A stretch of DNA of 64,000 nt from assembly GCA_029204225.1 (NCBI GenBank), contig CM055093.1, positions 1,423,877 to 1,487,876 of the forward strand, read 5' to 3'. Source of the DNA: Diphasiastrum complanatum (lineage: Eukaryota > Streptophyta > Lycopodiopsida > Lycopodiales > Lycopodiaceae). Each line of letters begins with the position of its first letter. Position 1 is the first letter of the stretch. The notes under the pieces are model-generated. The model was not told the DNA's origin, searched no databases, and was given only the letters and a program-made list of their open reading frames with translations. Shown one piece after another: positions 1 through 13,845 of the stretch. Made by a program: the position numbers and the translations under genes.

Positions 1-739
1 TGACTCAGAGCACATATGAAACAAAGAGTTAAAGAGTGTCAACAAAATATCTCAAGTGAAACATAAAACATTATGTTAGTATCTACTGTTACATTCCCTT
101 CTAAAAACCAAGTGGCCTTTTGCAAATTGTCAATCATGTCCCTAGCTTAGAGACTAGCCATCTAGCTAACATGCCCCTTAATTGGAAGGAAGACTTTTCT
201 CTTGTAGCTACTTTGTAGGGTGAATGTGCTATGGGTGAATTTTATTGCCCAAACAAAAAGTTTTACAACTGAAACTAGCATGACCTCTACTAGGCAGGAT
301 ATATAACTCATGCTAAAAATAGCTTTTACATCCTTAATTACATGTAGGTCTACTGTAGGCATCCTCACCCTGATAAATTAGGGCCTACTCCCCTGAGCAC
401 ACCTTTTTTTGCACCTTTTGTATATTTGTGCATAACATAACACATGACAAAATTAAATGTATGAATGTTGCTTAGTAAAAATGACAGTAATTCAACAATA
501 GAAAAGATAAAAATAACCACAAAAGGCATTATAAAAAGTGGTGCTCTAATATGTGGTGGATTGGTGGACTTCATCTTCTCTAATTGAGGGCAAGGGATCG
601 ATTTCATTTTGTCACACAAATGAGAACATATAAGATAAAACAAGTGTTGGTGATGAGAATCCTAGGCATTTAAGCTTGAGAAGCATCAAACAATTTGCAA
701 AAAATAGATTCATGTATCTTGTTGAGAAGTTTAATGTCA

Positions 740-785
740 GTCCACCCATCATTAAGTGATAGACTGTCCACCCATCATTAAGTGA
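740..785. repeat. 20-bp direct repeat, two copies
   Basis: The 20 bases at 740-759 recur at 766-785 after a six-base spacer. A small local duplication with no visible coding role. Confidence 0.75.
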
Positions 786-1223
786 GAGATTTGGAGCTAG
801 CATGGGATAGTTGGGGAGTGTTCATAAGTCATCCATGGCCATGATCTGGGGAACCCCCCCAACTAATGATGTGCAAGCAAGCCTAAATGTATAACAACAA
901 ACTTCAAACTCTAGAGAGAGTAGACCAAGGCACTCCAAGTATGGGCATCTTAACATTCCTACTCATTTAGTTTTTTCTCAAATTTTGAGCTTCACATTAG
1001 TCATGACTAGTGCTTGGGAAAATCGGCAAACTATAGGAATGGAACTGGCAAGTTTTCTCAAAAGTCGGCATCACAAAATGTCTGACGATTTTTTATACAC
1101 GCATATATACCTTTTTACAAGTAAAAGTCTTTAAAAAATTGAAAAGTTCTATAAAATGCAGGTTTTTTGAGAATAACTCAAAAGAGGTTTTCCGAGTGCT
1201 AGTCATGAGAGTCTTGTGAGATT

Positions 1224-1270
1224 CGAGCTTGAAGGTGTAGGACACCTCCTCGAGCTTGAAGGTGTAGGAC
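1224..1270. repeat. 20-bp direct repeat, period 27
   Basis: The phrase CGAGCTTGAAGGTGTAGGAC is present at 1224-1243 and again at 1251-1270. The sequence between and after the copies (ACACCTCCT and AGGAGGTGT) is inverted-complementary, so the block can also fold into a stem. Confidence 0.75.
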
Positions 1271-1859
1271 GCCTTACCAAGGAGGTGTGTTTGAAACACT
1301 AGAGAGAGTCTTGGAATTTGACATGCATAACAACCTTTCATAATGATCAAGCTTTCATATGACATGTATGTTTGTAGGATACTTTTCAAGAGAAAAATGT
1401 GAGAAATATTCCACCTTTGTGAACATCTATTTTAAAAGTAGATTTTAGAAAATTTGACCTCTTAGAGAAATTTGACTTTCATTTTCAAGTTTGCCTTTCA
1501 ATTAGCACTGTGCCGAATATTTTGCTTTTCTTTGAAAGGCAGTTGCACCTTTGACATGCATTGCACCTTGCACTATGCAAGATTCCAAGCCTGAAGGGTG
1601 GGTCCTCTAGTTAGAACCTTCTTAACTTATAAGTTGAAGGCTACACACATGGCTTGAAGCCTGAAGGGTGCAGTTATAGACCTGTCAACTTTTCATATTG
1701 TCAGCTTCCCTCAGGTCCACTCGAATCGTAATAATAATAAATAAATAATTAACCTATTTATATATTTCTCCAAAACATAACTGGACAGTCTAAAGCCGAA
1801 ATTAAATTGATGGCGTGTTGACACGTAGCTAAATTTTCCCAGATATATTTTCATTAATT

Positions 1860-2980
1860 GCAGCGGTCACTCGGATGCGCGACACGTGTCCAGGAGATTA
1901 GTCAGTTAAAGCGGGCGTACGCGGCGGCCCTGGAGGTCAGTAAACTAATGGGAATACGCCATGTGGGGGGCTGTCGGGTTGCGAGAGGTGGGGTCCACGT
2001 CTACGTAGACGTATTCACACGGCGCATTAGCATACGGGATATACCGTCCGCGCCGCGATACGGCATTTAATGACACTCCCTGCGCGCCGAGCAGCTTGTA
2101 AATAAATGATTTATATCAACTGTTTGGGAAACAAAGCCGGCATACCTCATTCCTGCGTCTTACCGTATTAGAAAGTGGTATAAACGCCACCATACGTATC
2201 GAGGTACGTATCCGTAGAGCCAGGAGCGGGCTGCATACTGTGCAGTTTTTCTGTATATTTACCGCTACCGTGGACTGCAGTTTATGTCCCGTTCTTATGG
2301 CACTTTCTTGTATTGTTGTTGACCGTTGGATTTAGTTTGAGACGTCTAAATTGTGACACTTGGCTATTGTTGAGTCTAGTGTCGACACGTGTGATATAGC
2401 AATTGGTGGGTACTGGAGATGCTTGAGCAGCTGAAACGCCTGGTGGCTAAACTGCGCAGTCTGCGCAGTTTGGAAAAGTGGACAGTCACGGTTGATTGGG
2501 AATGGAGAGCCCACCGTCGTATCTTATTGGCACGCCACACTTTGAAGCTCTTTACCGTTGGATTGTGCCAGAACTGGTCCGATTTTGCCACGCGTTTTAA
2601 AATAACTGTCCAGACACATCCACGTGGCAAATATGATACGTGGCAAGAATCCGATCGGTGCGGAGCAAAGCAGTTTTTGCTACGAACCACACGGAGAGCC
2701 TCACTTCCTATCCCTCATAGCTCTGGCAGAACATGGCCGCCGTCGTCGGATGCCTGTTTAACGTTGCGATTCAACCACGTGGAGTAAAAGCGACAATTTA
2801 GATGTTTACAACTGGCCGTACTGCCACGTGGTCAGAATCCAACCGAGTAAGCGGAAGATGCGTCGTGACATCAAGGCGCATCGAGAGGTGGCCCTGTGTA
2901 GTTTGCACAGTGTACAAAAAAGTGGACAGTTGGAGATTAATTTTTAATTAAATAAATAAAGGATTAATTAGAGGCGGGTT
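1860..2980 (+). promoter_or_regulatory. CpG-rich promoter with five G-boxes, upstream of the bHLH gene
   Basis: Unlike the AT-rich flanks, this stretch is rich in CpG and ACGT cores. Perfect CACGTG G-boxes lie at 1883-1888, 2386-2391, 2621-2626, 2776-2781 and 2825-2830. A 16-bp perfect palindrome containing three ACGT cores lies at 1997-2012. CTGCGCAGT is repeated in tandem at about 2452-2470. A block ending AAAGTGGACAGT occurs near 2474 and again near 2919. G-boxes are bound by plant bHLH and bZIP factors; the downstream gene itself encodes a predicted G-box binder, so autoregulation is possible (inference). No clear TATA box was assigned and the transcription start is unknown; it probably lies near 2980-3060. 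Confidence 0.6.
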
Positions 2981-2999
2981 ATTGTTAATCGTGATCGCT

Positions 3000-3076
3000 A
3001 ATCGGGATTAGTGTAGGCTTCTTTATTCTTGTTTGTTCTTTGTGGATCGTGAGAGAGAAAGGAAAGCAGGAAAAAT

Positions 3077-3116
<40 letters not shown>

Positions 3117-4658
3117 CGCCATAGCCGAGGTGGCAGAGGAGAAGCTACAATGGCGGATTGCATATGCGGGCCATAGGCGTGTGTGAGTGTTGGGGATATG
3201 GGCCATGCTGCAACAGTACCTCCCTCTGCTGCGGCAAAACAAAAGGAGCTTGATTCCTGCATTTTCTTTCCAGATCTGGATTGTCTTCATCTCGTCAATA
3301 TCTCATCATAATAGATATCTTCTGTCCATGTCCATCCATCCATCCATCCATCCACCCCTCTTTGCTTCCAGTGTGTGTGTGGGTGTGTGAATAAATGATC
3401 CATATTTTGTGTTGATTCGCCTTTCCTTGTCCATGCAGGTCGCACTCTGAATTTCTGTCCCAGCTGTTTTCCAGCCTTTGCTGTAGATCGCTTTCTGGCT
3501 GGCGCATTTCATAGTGGCTGGCTAGATATTGTGAGGCCCGCCTCCATTACCTCCCTGGCCTTTGCTGTTCTTTCCTTCCCTTGATCATGCCTTTGCTTGA
3601 AGCCAGCAGCATATTGCACCTTCATTGCTCAATCTTCAGCTGTTCGTATAGATCCGCTTTTGTAAATTGACGCAGGCTGTGTATTGAGTTTTGCTTTTCT
3701 TTTTCAAGGACCGAGCGTTTCCTGCAAGCCGGAGGTACTTTCTGCCTCGCATGTCCTTGATCGGGATGAATGGGGCATATTTATCTTACCAGAGTTACTA
3801 AGCTTTTACTGTAATACGGAAATGCTGTTTTTTCACGTTAGTTCTTGAATGCCCTCAAATGCTGCAGCCTTCTTTCTTTTCAGTTGTGTAAAAGAAAGCA
3901 TTATCTAGCTCCGGAGGGTTTGCCTTTCCGTTTAGACAACAGCCTTTTGAAAAGCATGGTATACTCCGGAATGTATAATTTTAGATAGTATCAATCAGCA
4001 TGCTATTATTTCTGGCTAATGTCCTACCTTTTCTGGCTTTGGAACTGCATCCTGCATTTTCACTTAGAAATCGATCTTTCTCTCTGAGTATCTTTCTGTT
4101 TTTGGAATGAAAAGCTTCGATGGCGACATTTCTGACAAACTGCTCTTTAGCAGAACAGCATACTAATTCCGTAGTAAGCTCAAGATAATAGTCCGTATCC
4201 CATTGCAGCATAATTTGCAAGTGATTGAATCTATTAGATAGCTAATGCGATCACATTGAGTGGTTCTTGAAACAATTCCTTCAGATTCGTAGCCAAGTCC
4301 CTCTTGAAGGTGCCATATGCATTCTGGTTAGCAGAGTTGTGTACAGATTTTGCTTCATGCTCATCATTTTTCAAAATAGTGAAAATAGTGTTCAAATGCT
4401 CCTCATTTTTCTGTTGCTATGTAGTGATGGTTCTCTTGCCAGTTTGGAGAGGAGGGATAGAACAAAAGGTTCTGCACAAATTTCTCATTATATTTCACTA
4501 ATAGCTGCATTTTTTTTTTTGTGACAGACAACTCTAATATCTTTTAAGAGCGCTAAAAAATGGAGTGACAATAAGGACAAAATTATCCTCATCTAACCTG
4601 CAACGGAATCTAGTCGTCCATAAGGTTTTCCCTGCTGAGCAATAACAAATTCTTGCAG
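3000..4658 (+). other. Probable 5' leader of the bHLH gene with at least one intron
   Basis: About 1.6 kb without a credible open frame separates the promoter-like region from the start codon. A good 3' splice site (pyrimidine stretch, TTGCAG) ends at 4658, just before the exon that carries the start codon, so the leader is probably spliced. The donor is not resolved. A (CCAT)n run lies near 3330-3355 and a (GT)n run near 3370-3388. Short open frames here look like chance. Confidence 0.45.
3080..3112. repeat. (AG)n microsatellite in the bHLH leader
   Basis: About 16 uninterrupted GA/AG units. It sits just downstream of the G-box region, where plant genes often carry GA-rich 5' leader tracts. 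Confidence 0.9.
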
Positions 4659-4665
4659 CCCAGAG

Positions 4666-4683
4666 ATGAAAACTGTGTCCTAA
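4666..4683 (+). promoter_or_regulatory. Upstream mini-ORF before the bHLH start codon
   Basis: An ATG at 4666 opens a five-codon frame (MKTVS) ending TAA at 4683, 17 bases before the main ATG at 4701 and in another frame. If the leader is spliced at 4658 as predicted, this would be the first or a late ATG in the mature leader and could lower translation of the main frame. Confidence 0.4.
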
Positions 4684-4700
4684 AAGTCTTTTTTCTCATA

Positions 4701-7700
4701 ATGGCTCATACACTGTCTTCTCGGGGGGACCAATCACAGGCCAAAGGCTACTCTTCACCCTACGATCGAAGTCCTAACCCCCTACCAGCCCACAATTCCA
4801 CTGTTCACACGTCTAATAGCTCGTCTATATCCTGTTTCTCTGGCTCTCGAGGAATTGAATTCCGGGACAAGTATGTTGTAGAAGGCCTTTCACCGTATTC
4901 TAGTTGCTCTTCTAGCTATCACTCAGTAGGTTCTCCTTCGGGCTGGCAGTTGTCAAATCCAAACTCTGACGTGCATTTCCTGTCCTCAAACAAAAATCTT
5001 GAAAATTCCACTGGTTTGGTAGATCTTTCAGCTGCTCAACTTCAAATTCCACACGATTCTAGCCATGTCCAGTGCACTTCTTCTGATTTCACTGCTAACA
5101 AATTCGATAATGGAAGCTGGCAACAATTACTTGATCCCACCAATTCGTACATGTCAACAATGCCTGCGGTTCTTCCCACTTCTACTTGCCTTGCTTTGCC
5201 AGAAAGTACCGGAGCTCCTGCAATGGTTGAAGGTGCAATGCTCAGAGAGCTTCTTGGACGACTTGACAATAATAACTGTAGTAGCAGTATTACTTCCCTT
5301 GGGACTACACTTGCAACGGGATCAACTCAACATCTGGGATCACCTATGGCAACTGGTGGCTGCAGCTGGAATCAAGTAGATTCCTCCAGTAATATGGGTC
5401 TGACTGTAGATTCATCAACAGGAGGCCTTTCGCATCACGGAGCTGGTTTGACCACTCCTCACTTGGCTCAATTCTCTTCAGATCCAGGATTTGTTGAACG
5501 TGCTGCACGATTCTCCTCTTTTTCTAATATAGCTCAGCTTTGTCAATCTCTTTCCTCAAGTGGTGCAGTCAATATGAACCTCAGTCCTGAAGCTTCTCAG
5601 TTTTTGGACAACTCAACTGCTAGACAGACGTCAATGACACCTAGTTGTACTCCACAGAGTTCACCGAAGGTAAATTGCAATATGAATGCCAGCAATAATT
5701 TCCCCACTTGTGAAAATGCTGGTAAACTGGAGAGTTTTCGTGATCTAGTCCACAAAGCGGATACTGCAGCAGAAGATGCTGGCGATGGAATGAGGTACCG
5801 ATCTGCCGGTTGCCATTCAGAAATGGCTATAGATGAAACAAAATCATTGCAGAATGGTGCTAGCCCTGCAAACTCATCAGGTTCTGGCCAATATGCAGCA
5901 TTGCATGGCTTGATGGCTAGTAAGGGGCTGATGGATACTCAGGGGAAGAAGCGGCAAAAGTGTATCTCGGAGGAGAAAGCCAAGGAGGTTCCATGCCTGT
6001 CAGAAACTAGTAAAAAAAAGGTATTTCCAACCAAACTTTGTCTGCATTTTTCAAGCTTGATATTTGACTATGCAATGCCTTCACGAATAATACTCATTCT
6101 TGGCTTGTTTTTGCCTTTTCATGAGGTTTGTCAATGATTGTCCCTAACTGTTGGTGTCTTCTTATCGTCCTCTTCAGATGGATGAGATGAAGTCCAAACG
6201 TCAGAGAAGCTCAGAAGGATCAAAGATAAAAGAGGAGCTTAAGTCAAAAGTTGAAAAGAGTAGCAGTGAAAACTCTGGTAATTCAAGCCCAAGCTCTGCA
6301 AAAGAGAATCCAAAACCACCTGAACCACCCAAGCAAGACTACATACATGTCAGAGCTCGAAGAGGACAAGCAACAGATAGCCACAGTCTTGCAGAGCGAG
6401 TATGTCTTACATATGTTCTTTTCTGTAAGCTTCATTTGACATCTCACACAAAAAGCTCCAAATTTCATGTGTTTTGCTGATTCTCTACATTGCAGGATGT
6501 CGTCCTTCAAGTTGTGAATATTAATAGATGCATGATCAACGCAGCTTGTTAGACTGTCTTCTATTGGTTACTGAAAAACAGTATCACATATTATCTGAAC
6601 ATGTTCAGGAAGGCATAAGTTTGGTTGAGGTTTCTTCATGTTGTGATTGCTATCAATTCATGTTGTTTGACGCTGTATAGTCTGTGTAGGGTTATCATCA
6701 ATGCAAGAAGATATATATATATATGTATATAGATAGATAGATATAGATATACACACAGAGAGACTCGAGAGAGAGAACGGACAGAGTTGATTAGTTATTG
6801 GCTGTTCCCAGCACTCTGACTAATAAATTATACTGACAGGTTCGAAGAGAGAAAATCAGTGAGCGCATGAAATTTTTGCAAGATCTTGTACCGGGTTGCA
6901 GCAAGGTTGTTCTTTACAGCATTCGCGATGAAGTTTTCAAAACTCACTACTTTAAGAATTATATCCTGTGGGGGTTGAAATTAAAATGGAAGTGTTGTTT
7001 CCAGGTTACTGGGAAGGCATTAATGCTTGATGAGATAATCAACTATGTACAGTCACTACAACGTCAAGTGGAGGTAAGCCACCTCCTCTGCTGCAAGTGA
7101 CATGAAATTGCAAATCTAGAAATCAATATACATTGAGACAAAAGGTGGAGCTATTTCTTATTTCTTTATTCAAGTTCCTTCAGGTTTGCTTCAAGTTTAC
7201 AAAGGTGTTCTTTCGAAGTTTTTGTTTGCCCTTATTTCATTTCATTTGTCCACTAATTGTACTTGTCTGACTTTCCCTTATTGAACGTAAATGTTTCCTG
7301 AATGGAGTGATAGCCACATCAACATGCATGCATAATAATATAGTTTTCTGGGATTATTGCCCATTTCAAGACTTCTAGATACTGTTTTTGGATGAAATGC
7401 AAGCTTGAAGCATCATGTATGTATAAGGTCACTAACAATGGCATGGGGATGTCTTTTTAGTTTCTTTCTATGAAATTGGCGGCCGTCAATCCCAGATTGG
7501 ACTTCAATATAGAAAATTTACTGACTAAAGAGGTATGATTTTTGAAGGCATCTACAGCTTATGTTGATCTGCTAGTACGTGTCTAGACACTGTCGTCCAA
7601 TCTGGTCTTTCTCTACTTATCAAAGTGAAATTGGTATATATTTAGGTACATAGAATGATGTACTGGTCTTTGGGTGATTCAACAGTCAATTGCCAATTGC

Positions 7701-8403
7701 TTTGTTGCTGCAGATGTTATCTTCTCTTTGTCCCACTCCAGCACTATTGTTAGGTCCTGATAATGCAACAAATATTCTTCAGCTTCATCCAACACAGCCA
7801 AATCCCATTCAATTGGGGTTATCCAGTGGGTTAGATTTAAGCTCTTCTGGTAATGCAGTGGAGACCACTCTCCGAAGATCAATGACTTCTCCTATTGCAA
7901 TTGATACTTATGCTAATTCTGGCTCCCAGGCAAGTAATCTGAGAAGTGTACAACTAGTGTTTGTTCCTGATTTGCAACTATCTCTACTTAGTTATGAGAG
8001 GAGCTGCAGCATGTGATGCTATGCTCATACATCATGATGCCCTTGATGCAGACTTCAGGCGTCTGGGACGGTGAGCTGCAGAGCGTTGTCCAAATGGGGT
8101 TTGGATCAGGTAGCCAAAATAGATCTTAACTTGAAAGTGGAGTGTCTGATAACTAAACTTTTCTATTTTGGCAGTTACGGTCTGTGAAAGATTGATTATT
8201 TGAATGCATCATGATACCCTCAAATTTCTGTTGAAATGAAGCAATAAAATGGAAAAATTTTGGTCCGTCGTAAGTTGACACAATCAGATGCTTTGTGCTG
8301 AAATCTTGATCCATGCTGTGTTTCCAAGAATAATGTGAGTCATCATATGTTTGTTCTTGTTACAGGTAACTTACCTCCAGGGCAAATGAAAGTTGAGCTA
8401 TGA
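4701..8403 (+). CDS. bHLH transcription factor, plant subfamily XII (CIB/BEE-like), eight coding exons
   Basis: Exons by my reading: 4701-6020, 6178-6399, 6840-6905, 7005-7073, 7461-7532, 7714-7929, 8052-8109, 8366-8403; 2061 bases, 686 residues, all phases consistent. Exon 1 encodes a long Ser/Asn-rich N-terminal region with the subfamily motif [14 protein letters not shown] near residue 267. Exons 2-4 carry the bHLH domain (about 503-557), whose basic region [16 protein letters not shown] has the His-Glu-Arg pattern of G-box binders. Introns fall after ..AER, after ..GCSK and after ..RQVE, as in plant relatives. Exon 5 continues [15 protein letters not shown], and the protein ends QMKVEL, both typical of the subfamily. 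The start is the first in-frame ATG after the predicted leader splice. Intron 6 uses GC-AG. It should act in the nucleus as a dimeric DNA-binding regulator; which process it controls cannot be told. No disabling mutations were seen. Confidence 0.93.
6700..6775. repeat. Compound simple repeat in bHLH intron 2
   Basis: Runs of AT, GATA, CA and GA follow one another inside the intron between coding exons 2 and 3. Simple-sequence expansion, not coding. Confidence 0.8.
7930..8051 (+). other. GC-AG intron (bHLH intron 6)
   Basis: Exon 6 ends TCCCAG and the intron opens GCAAGT, a perfect match to the rare GC donor consensus; the acceptor is GATGCAG. Using it keeps the frame into the conserved exon encoding [11 protein letters not shown], whereas reading through would hit a stop at 8014-8016. 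Confidence 0.85.
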
Positions 8404-10990
8404 GCGGGATCATTAATTCTTGGAGATGATAACTTGCCTTACTATATTACATTGACGTTCCTACTTTAAGATGCTTTCAGGGCTTACTTTTTGATTGAGA
8501 CATGGAACCAAAAGTTGATGCCAAATGTCTACCCTGAAAGCATATCCCATGGACATTGATGGAGGGTGCATTATTATCAATATATAAGTTATGTCAATGT
8601 TGCATAGAGGTAGGCAGAAATACTACTCACATTCTGTCTTGTCATTTCTTTTACCATCTTGGTGAAATTTTTTTTGCAAGATCTCATTGAGGAGATGCAA
8701 TGCAGTCTTTGGGATGGAACTATGCTATGCAATAGGCAACAACATCGAAGTTGTACTATTGTCACTGAATTGATCAGTGACATGTAGAATGAAATGTACA
8801 GTTTGGATATCAGTAAAAAGGCTATTGTTCTGCAAAGCTGGCAGATTTCCAACATTGTACGCAATACATGGTTATTTTTCAAATGAATTTTTGGTTTGTA
8901 ATGATTGGTGGTGCAAGCGATTGTTGTCAAAGAGGTTAATTTACAAAATGAGGCTTACTTTTGGGAGCTATGTGTCATTGCATTCCTGCCAGCATTCAAG
9001 GGGTAGTCTTTGAGCTCATTTTATGGGTTGTATAGACACTAATATACCCACTTTTACTATAGTTCAGGCTGAGTACATGTGATTTCACTCTTTTCAACAC
9101 TCAATTTATAATTTTTGAGCTAGCACATACCTGCTCAAGTTCCATCCCTAGAACTATCAGTAACTCAGAGAGTCTCTGGGATTCTAGAGTGCAACAAGAA
9201 TCAGATCTAGGACTTTGAGGTGTAACTTGAAATCTAGCCTCTTTGGCATACCACTGAGAAGCTAGAACACCTCTCCAGCTTTTATGGTCTTCCTTGCAAG
9301 AAGCTGTAAGTCAACATATAGCAGGGGATGCAATAGGACACATCACCAAGTAGATGCTATGCCACATCGTATTGTGCTCTCTATTCATTCTAGTTATTTT
9401 TAGATTTACATGGAACCCTGCTCGTGAAAATCTAAGTTGTCGCCAAGGAGAATTCTAAAGACTAAAACCAAAGAAATGAGGACGATAGTGTTGTCAGGAG
9501 TAACTTCAAAGAAAAAGTGTCCACCTTTGACTGTCTGATCACAACTGCCCAGTAAAGATGTTTGAGGTTTATAAATGAGATTATTGATGATGCTGCGAAA
9601 GTATGGATCAATACTCCAAAAGTAAAAGTGAATGTCATGAAAATGATGATTCTAAAGAAGCACCAAATGAGGTTTTAAAAGGAAGCCCATGTCATGAAAT
9701 GTACATGTAAAGGCAGATTAAGAACAACATGAATGCCAATTTTTAACTCAAGGTATTGAAGGAGTAGGGTATGCTTGATGGATTTGCATGTTGAGCTAGA
9801 GACAGCATCATCACACTATCACAGGTAGAGGGAGCAGCACCGGCAAGTAGGCTTAAAGGCAGTGGCAGCTGCAGCAGCAGAGGCAAAGGCAGGTTCAGGG
9901 ACATAGCTGCACATACTCGAGGAGGAAATCTTCCTACTCGTCTTTCGATGATAGTGATGAGGAGGAATCCTCATCTGATCATGATGCCTCTGAGTCATAG
10001 AGATTCATCGTTGTCTATGAGTTTATTGTCCATTGTCCATCTATCATACTCATATACTTGGCCATTGGTCTATCCGCCATCGGTTTCCGTCGGGCAGTTC
10101 CTATATTGATCATCTCACGAGGCATGTGTAGAATGTGGATCAGTCGTCGTGTTTTTGTTTCATATACACTTAGCACTGTATTCTGCACTATGTGATTGCT
10201 TTTAAGTTTCAATTTTGGTATGCACCATGCTGAAGCCTAAATGCTTTGTTCAATTAATGGTAGTAAGCACTTATAGTTAATAGTTACTATGCTTTGCAAT
10301 GTGTTTGAATTTTTTTTGTCGTCCCTACATGTTGTTTTCCCCCACCCCAAACACATGGTTGAAAAAATCCCAGAACGCGGTGTTCCGGAATAGTGTACAT
10401 ATATGGATGTTAGGGAAACCTTAGATAAGACATAAAATTCCCTTTGTTTTCATAAGCACTGCCACTGAAAATGCTTTGTCTATTTGAATCTAGTTGCAAA
10501 AAATTTTCATATATTATTAGAGCATGAGTGGCAAAAAAATAAAATAAACAAGTGTCATGAAATTGGCTAGACTTGTAGGAGTTTGGCTTCTCTAGCTAGA
10601 TAGTCCAAACTCTTGAGAAATTCATAATATTGTATTTTTCTCAAGCCTTGGCCCTCCCTCTAACTAGGAAGTTAGTGCTTTGATGTCTCTACGATCGTCT
10701 TGTCATAGTTTATATATATAGCGTTTTGCCTAACTTGTACAGCCTTAGGACAACATGATTACACCTCTCAAAATGTGCACGCAAAATCTTAGCCATGGAT
10801 TTTATGAATATCACCAAAAACATTAACCACCAAAAAACCATGTTTTTTGAGAAATTTTCAACCTTTTTTGCAAATTCTTGTGGATCAAACCCACATGCAA
10901 GTGCAAATTGGCCATATTTACCGTAATTCAATTACATGCAAGCACTAAAAGTTCTGATTTTAGTTAATCACGGTTCATATAGCCCAACAC
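8404..10990. other. bHLH 3' region and intergenic DNA
   Basis: The first several hundred bases after the stop codon should contain the 3' untranslated region, but I could not assign a poly(A) site. Beyond about 9.1 kb I see no intact gene. One short acidic reading frame near 9920-9999 ends in a run of Asp/Glu/Ser codons and may be the tail of a decayed gene; it cannot be identified. Confidence 0.4.
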
Positions 10991-10993
10991 AAA

Positions 10994-11290
10994 ATGTTTT
11001 CTTTCAAACAAGCTGCCCTTGAGCTTCAAGTCCAGCAAGCGAAGCAGAAAATGCAAGCACTCCAGGCCACAGTGGATCAGACCATCGTTGTTATACTTCA
11101 AAAAACGTGGGCCGTGTATTACAAGGACCTTTCAGCTCAGCCAATCCAACTCTTGAAGGATCAACAAGCCAGCCATGAAGTTGCTCTAGCCACACGAGAT
11201 ACAGAGGTGGCAACTCTACGTGCCATGCTCCAAGAAGAAGAGCAATTCGTCAAGGATACAGAAGACGAGTTGAAGGTCATCAAAAAATAG
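10994..11290 (+). CDS. Hypothetical 98-aa coiled-coil ORF
   Basis: An ATG-initiated frame of 98 codons rich in Gln, Ala, Glu and Lys, with heptad-like spacing over most of its length (for example residues 7-30 and 57-97), predicting a coiled coil. It contains no catalytic motif and no membrane segment. It ends with an ordinary TAG. No neighbouring exon could be linked to it. It may be an exon or fragment of a larger gene or of a transposon gag-like protein. Coding status is uncertain. Confidence 0.3.
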   Translation: MFSFKQAALELQVQQAKQKMQALQATVDQTIVVILQKTWAVYYKDLSAQPIQLLKDQQASHEVALATRDTEVATLRAMLQEEEQFVKDTEDELKVIKK

Positions 11291-11572
11291 TTTAATGTTG
11301 TTCTAGAGTTCTCCACGGCTCTACATGGTAATCACCTTCCAATATTTAATTAGATTAACTTTTTATTATTTTTCTCTGCCATTCCCGACTTCCTCCCTCT
11401 AAAATATAGATATTCTTCAATGTTATTAGATTACTTTGGAGGCAAACAAGAACATTTTTGTTTTTGCCATTCTTATGGGATTCATCCAAGTTAAGGATTT
11501 TGGCTATTTCTACGATCCTTTTGGTCCTCTTATCTCATTGAATTCTAGGATCTGAGGCCAAAGCCCTAAAAT

Positions 11573-11588
11573 CCACTATATATAGTGG
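11573..11588. promoter_or_regulatory. TATA-containing 16-bp palindrome
   Basis: CCACTATATATAGTGG is a perfect palindrome, followed about 40 bases later by a TTCAATAAA poly(A)-like signal. The arrangement (TATA, then AATAAA) resembles the core of an LTR rather than a host gene promoter, but no LTR ends were found. Confidence 0.3.
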
Positions 11589-11750
11589 TGGTTTTGAGTT
11601 ATTTTGTACATTCACTCTTCATTTCAATAAAGTAGGTGGATATGGAATGTCCTTGATCTTCTTCTTTCCTTATTCATCTCTCATGTTTTCTTTGGACTTG
11701 TTAATTGTTGAATTTGTTGCTTATTGGAGTTTATCTTTATTCAACACATT

Positions 11751-11753
<3 letters not shown>

Positions 11754-11835
<82 letters not shown>
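11754..11835. repeat. (GA)n microsatellite, about 41 units
   Basis: Uninterrupted GA/AG dinucleotides over 82 bases. Open frames reading Arg-Glu repeats across it are artefacts. Confidence 0.95.
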
Positions 11836-13827
<1,992 letters not shown>

Positions 13828-13845
13828 CTCCTCCTAAAAAAATAT

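Larger units (their letters stand above)
1..1800. other. Intergenic stretch, no supported gene
   Basis: AT-rich DNA. Open frames here are under 100 codons, overlap each other in several frames, and show no recognisable domain. It holds two short direct duplications, listed separately, and a repeated 13-base phrase AGCCTGAAGGGTG near 1590 and 1660. I see no transposon ends or RNA genes. Confidence 0.5.

Noticed and set aside
1858..2787. Plus-strand frames of 70 and 122 codons in the G-box region
   Set aside because: The GC-rich promoter lowers stop frequency; the frames lack domains and contain the regulatory motifs.
4267..4524. Two overlapping frames in the bHLH leader
   Set aside because: They overlap in different frames, have no domain and lie within the predicted spliced leader.
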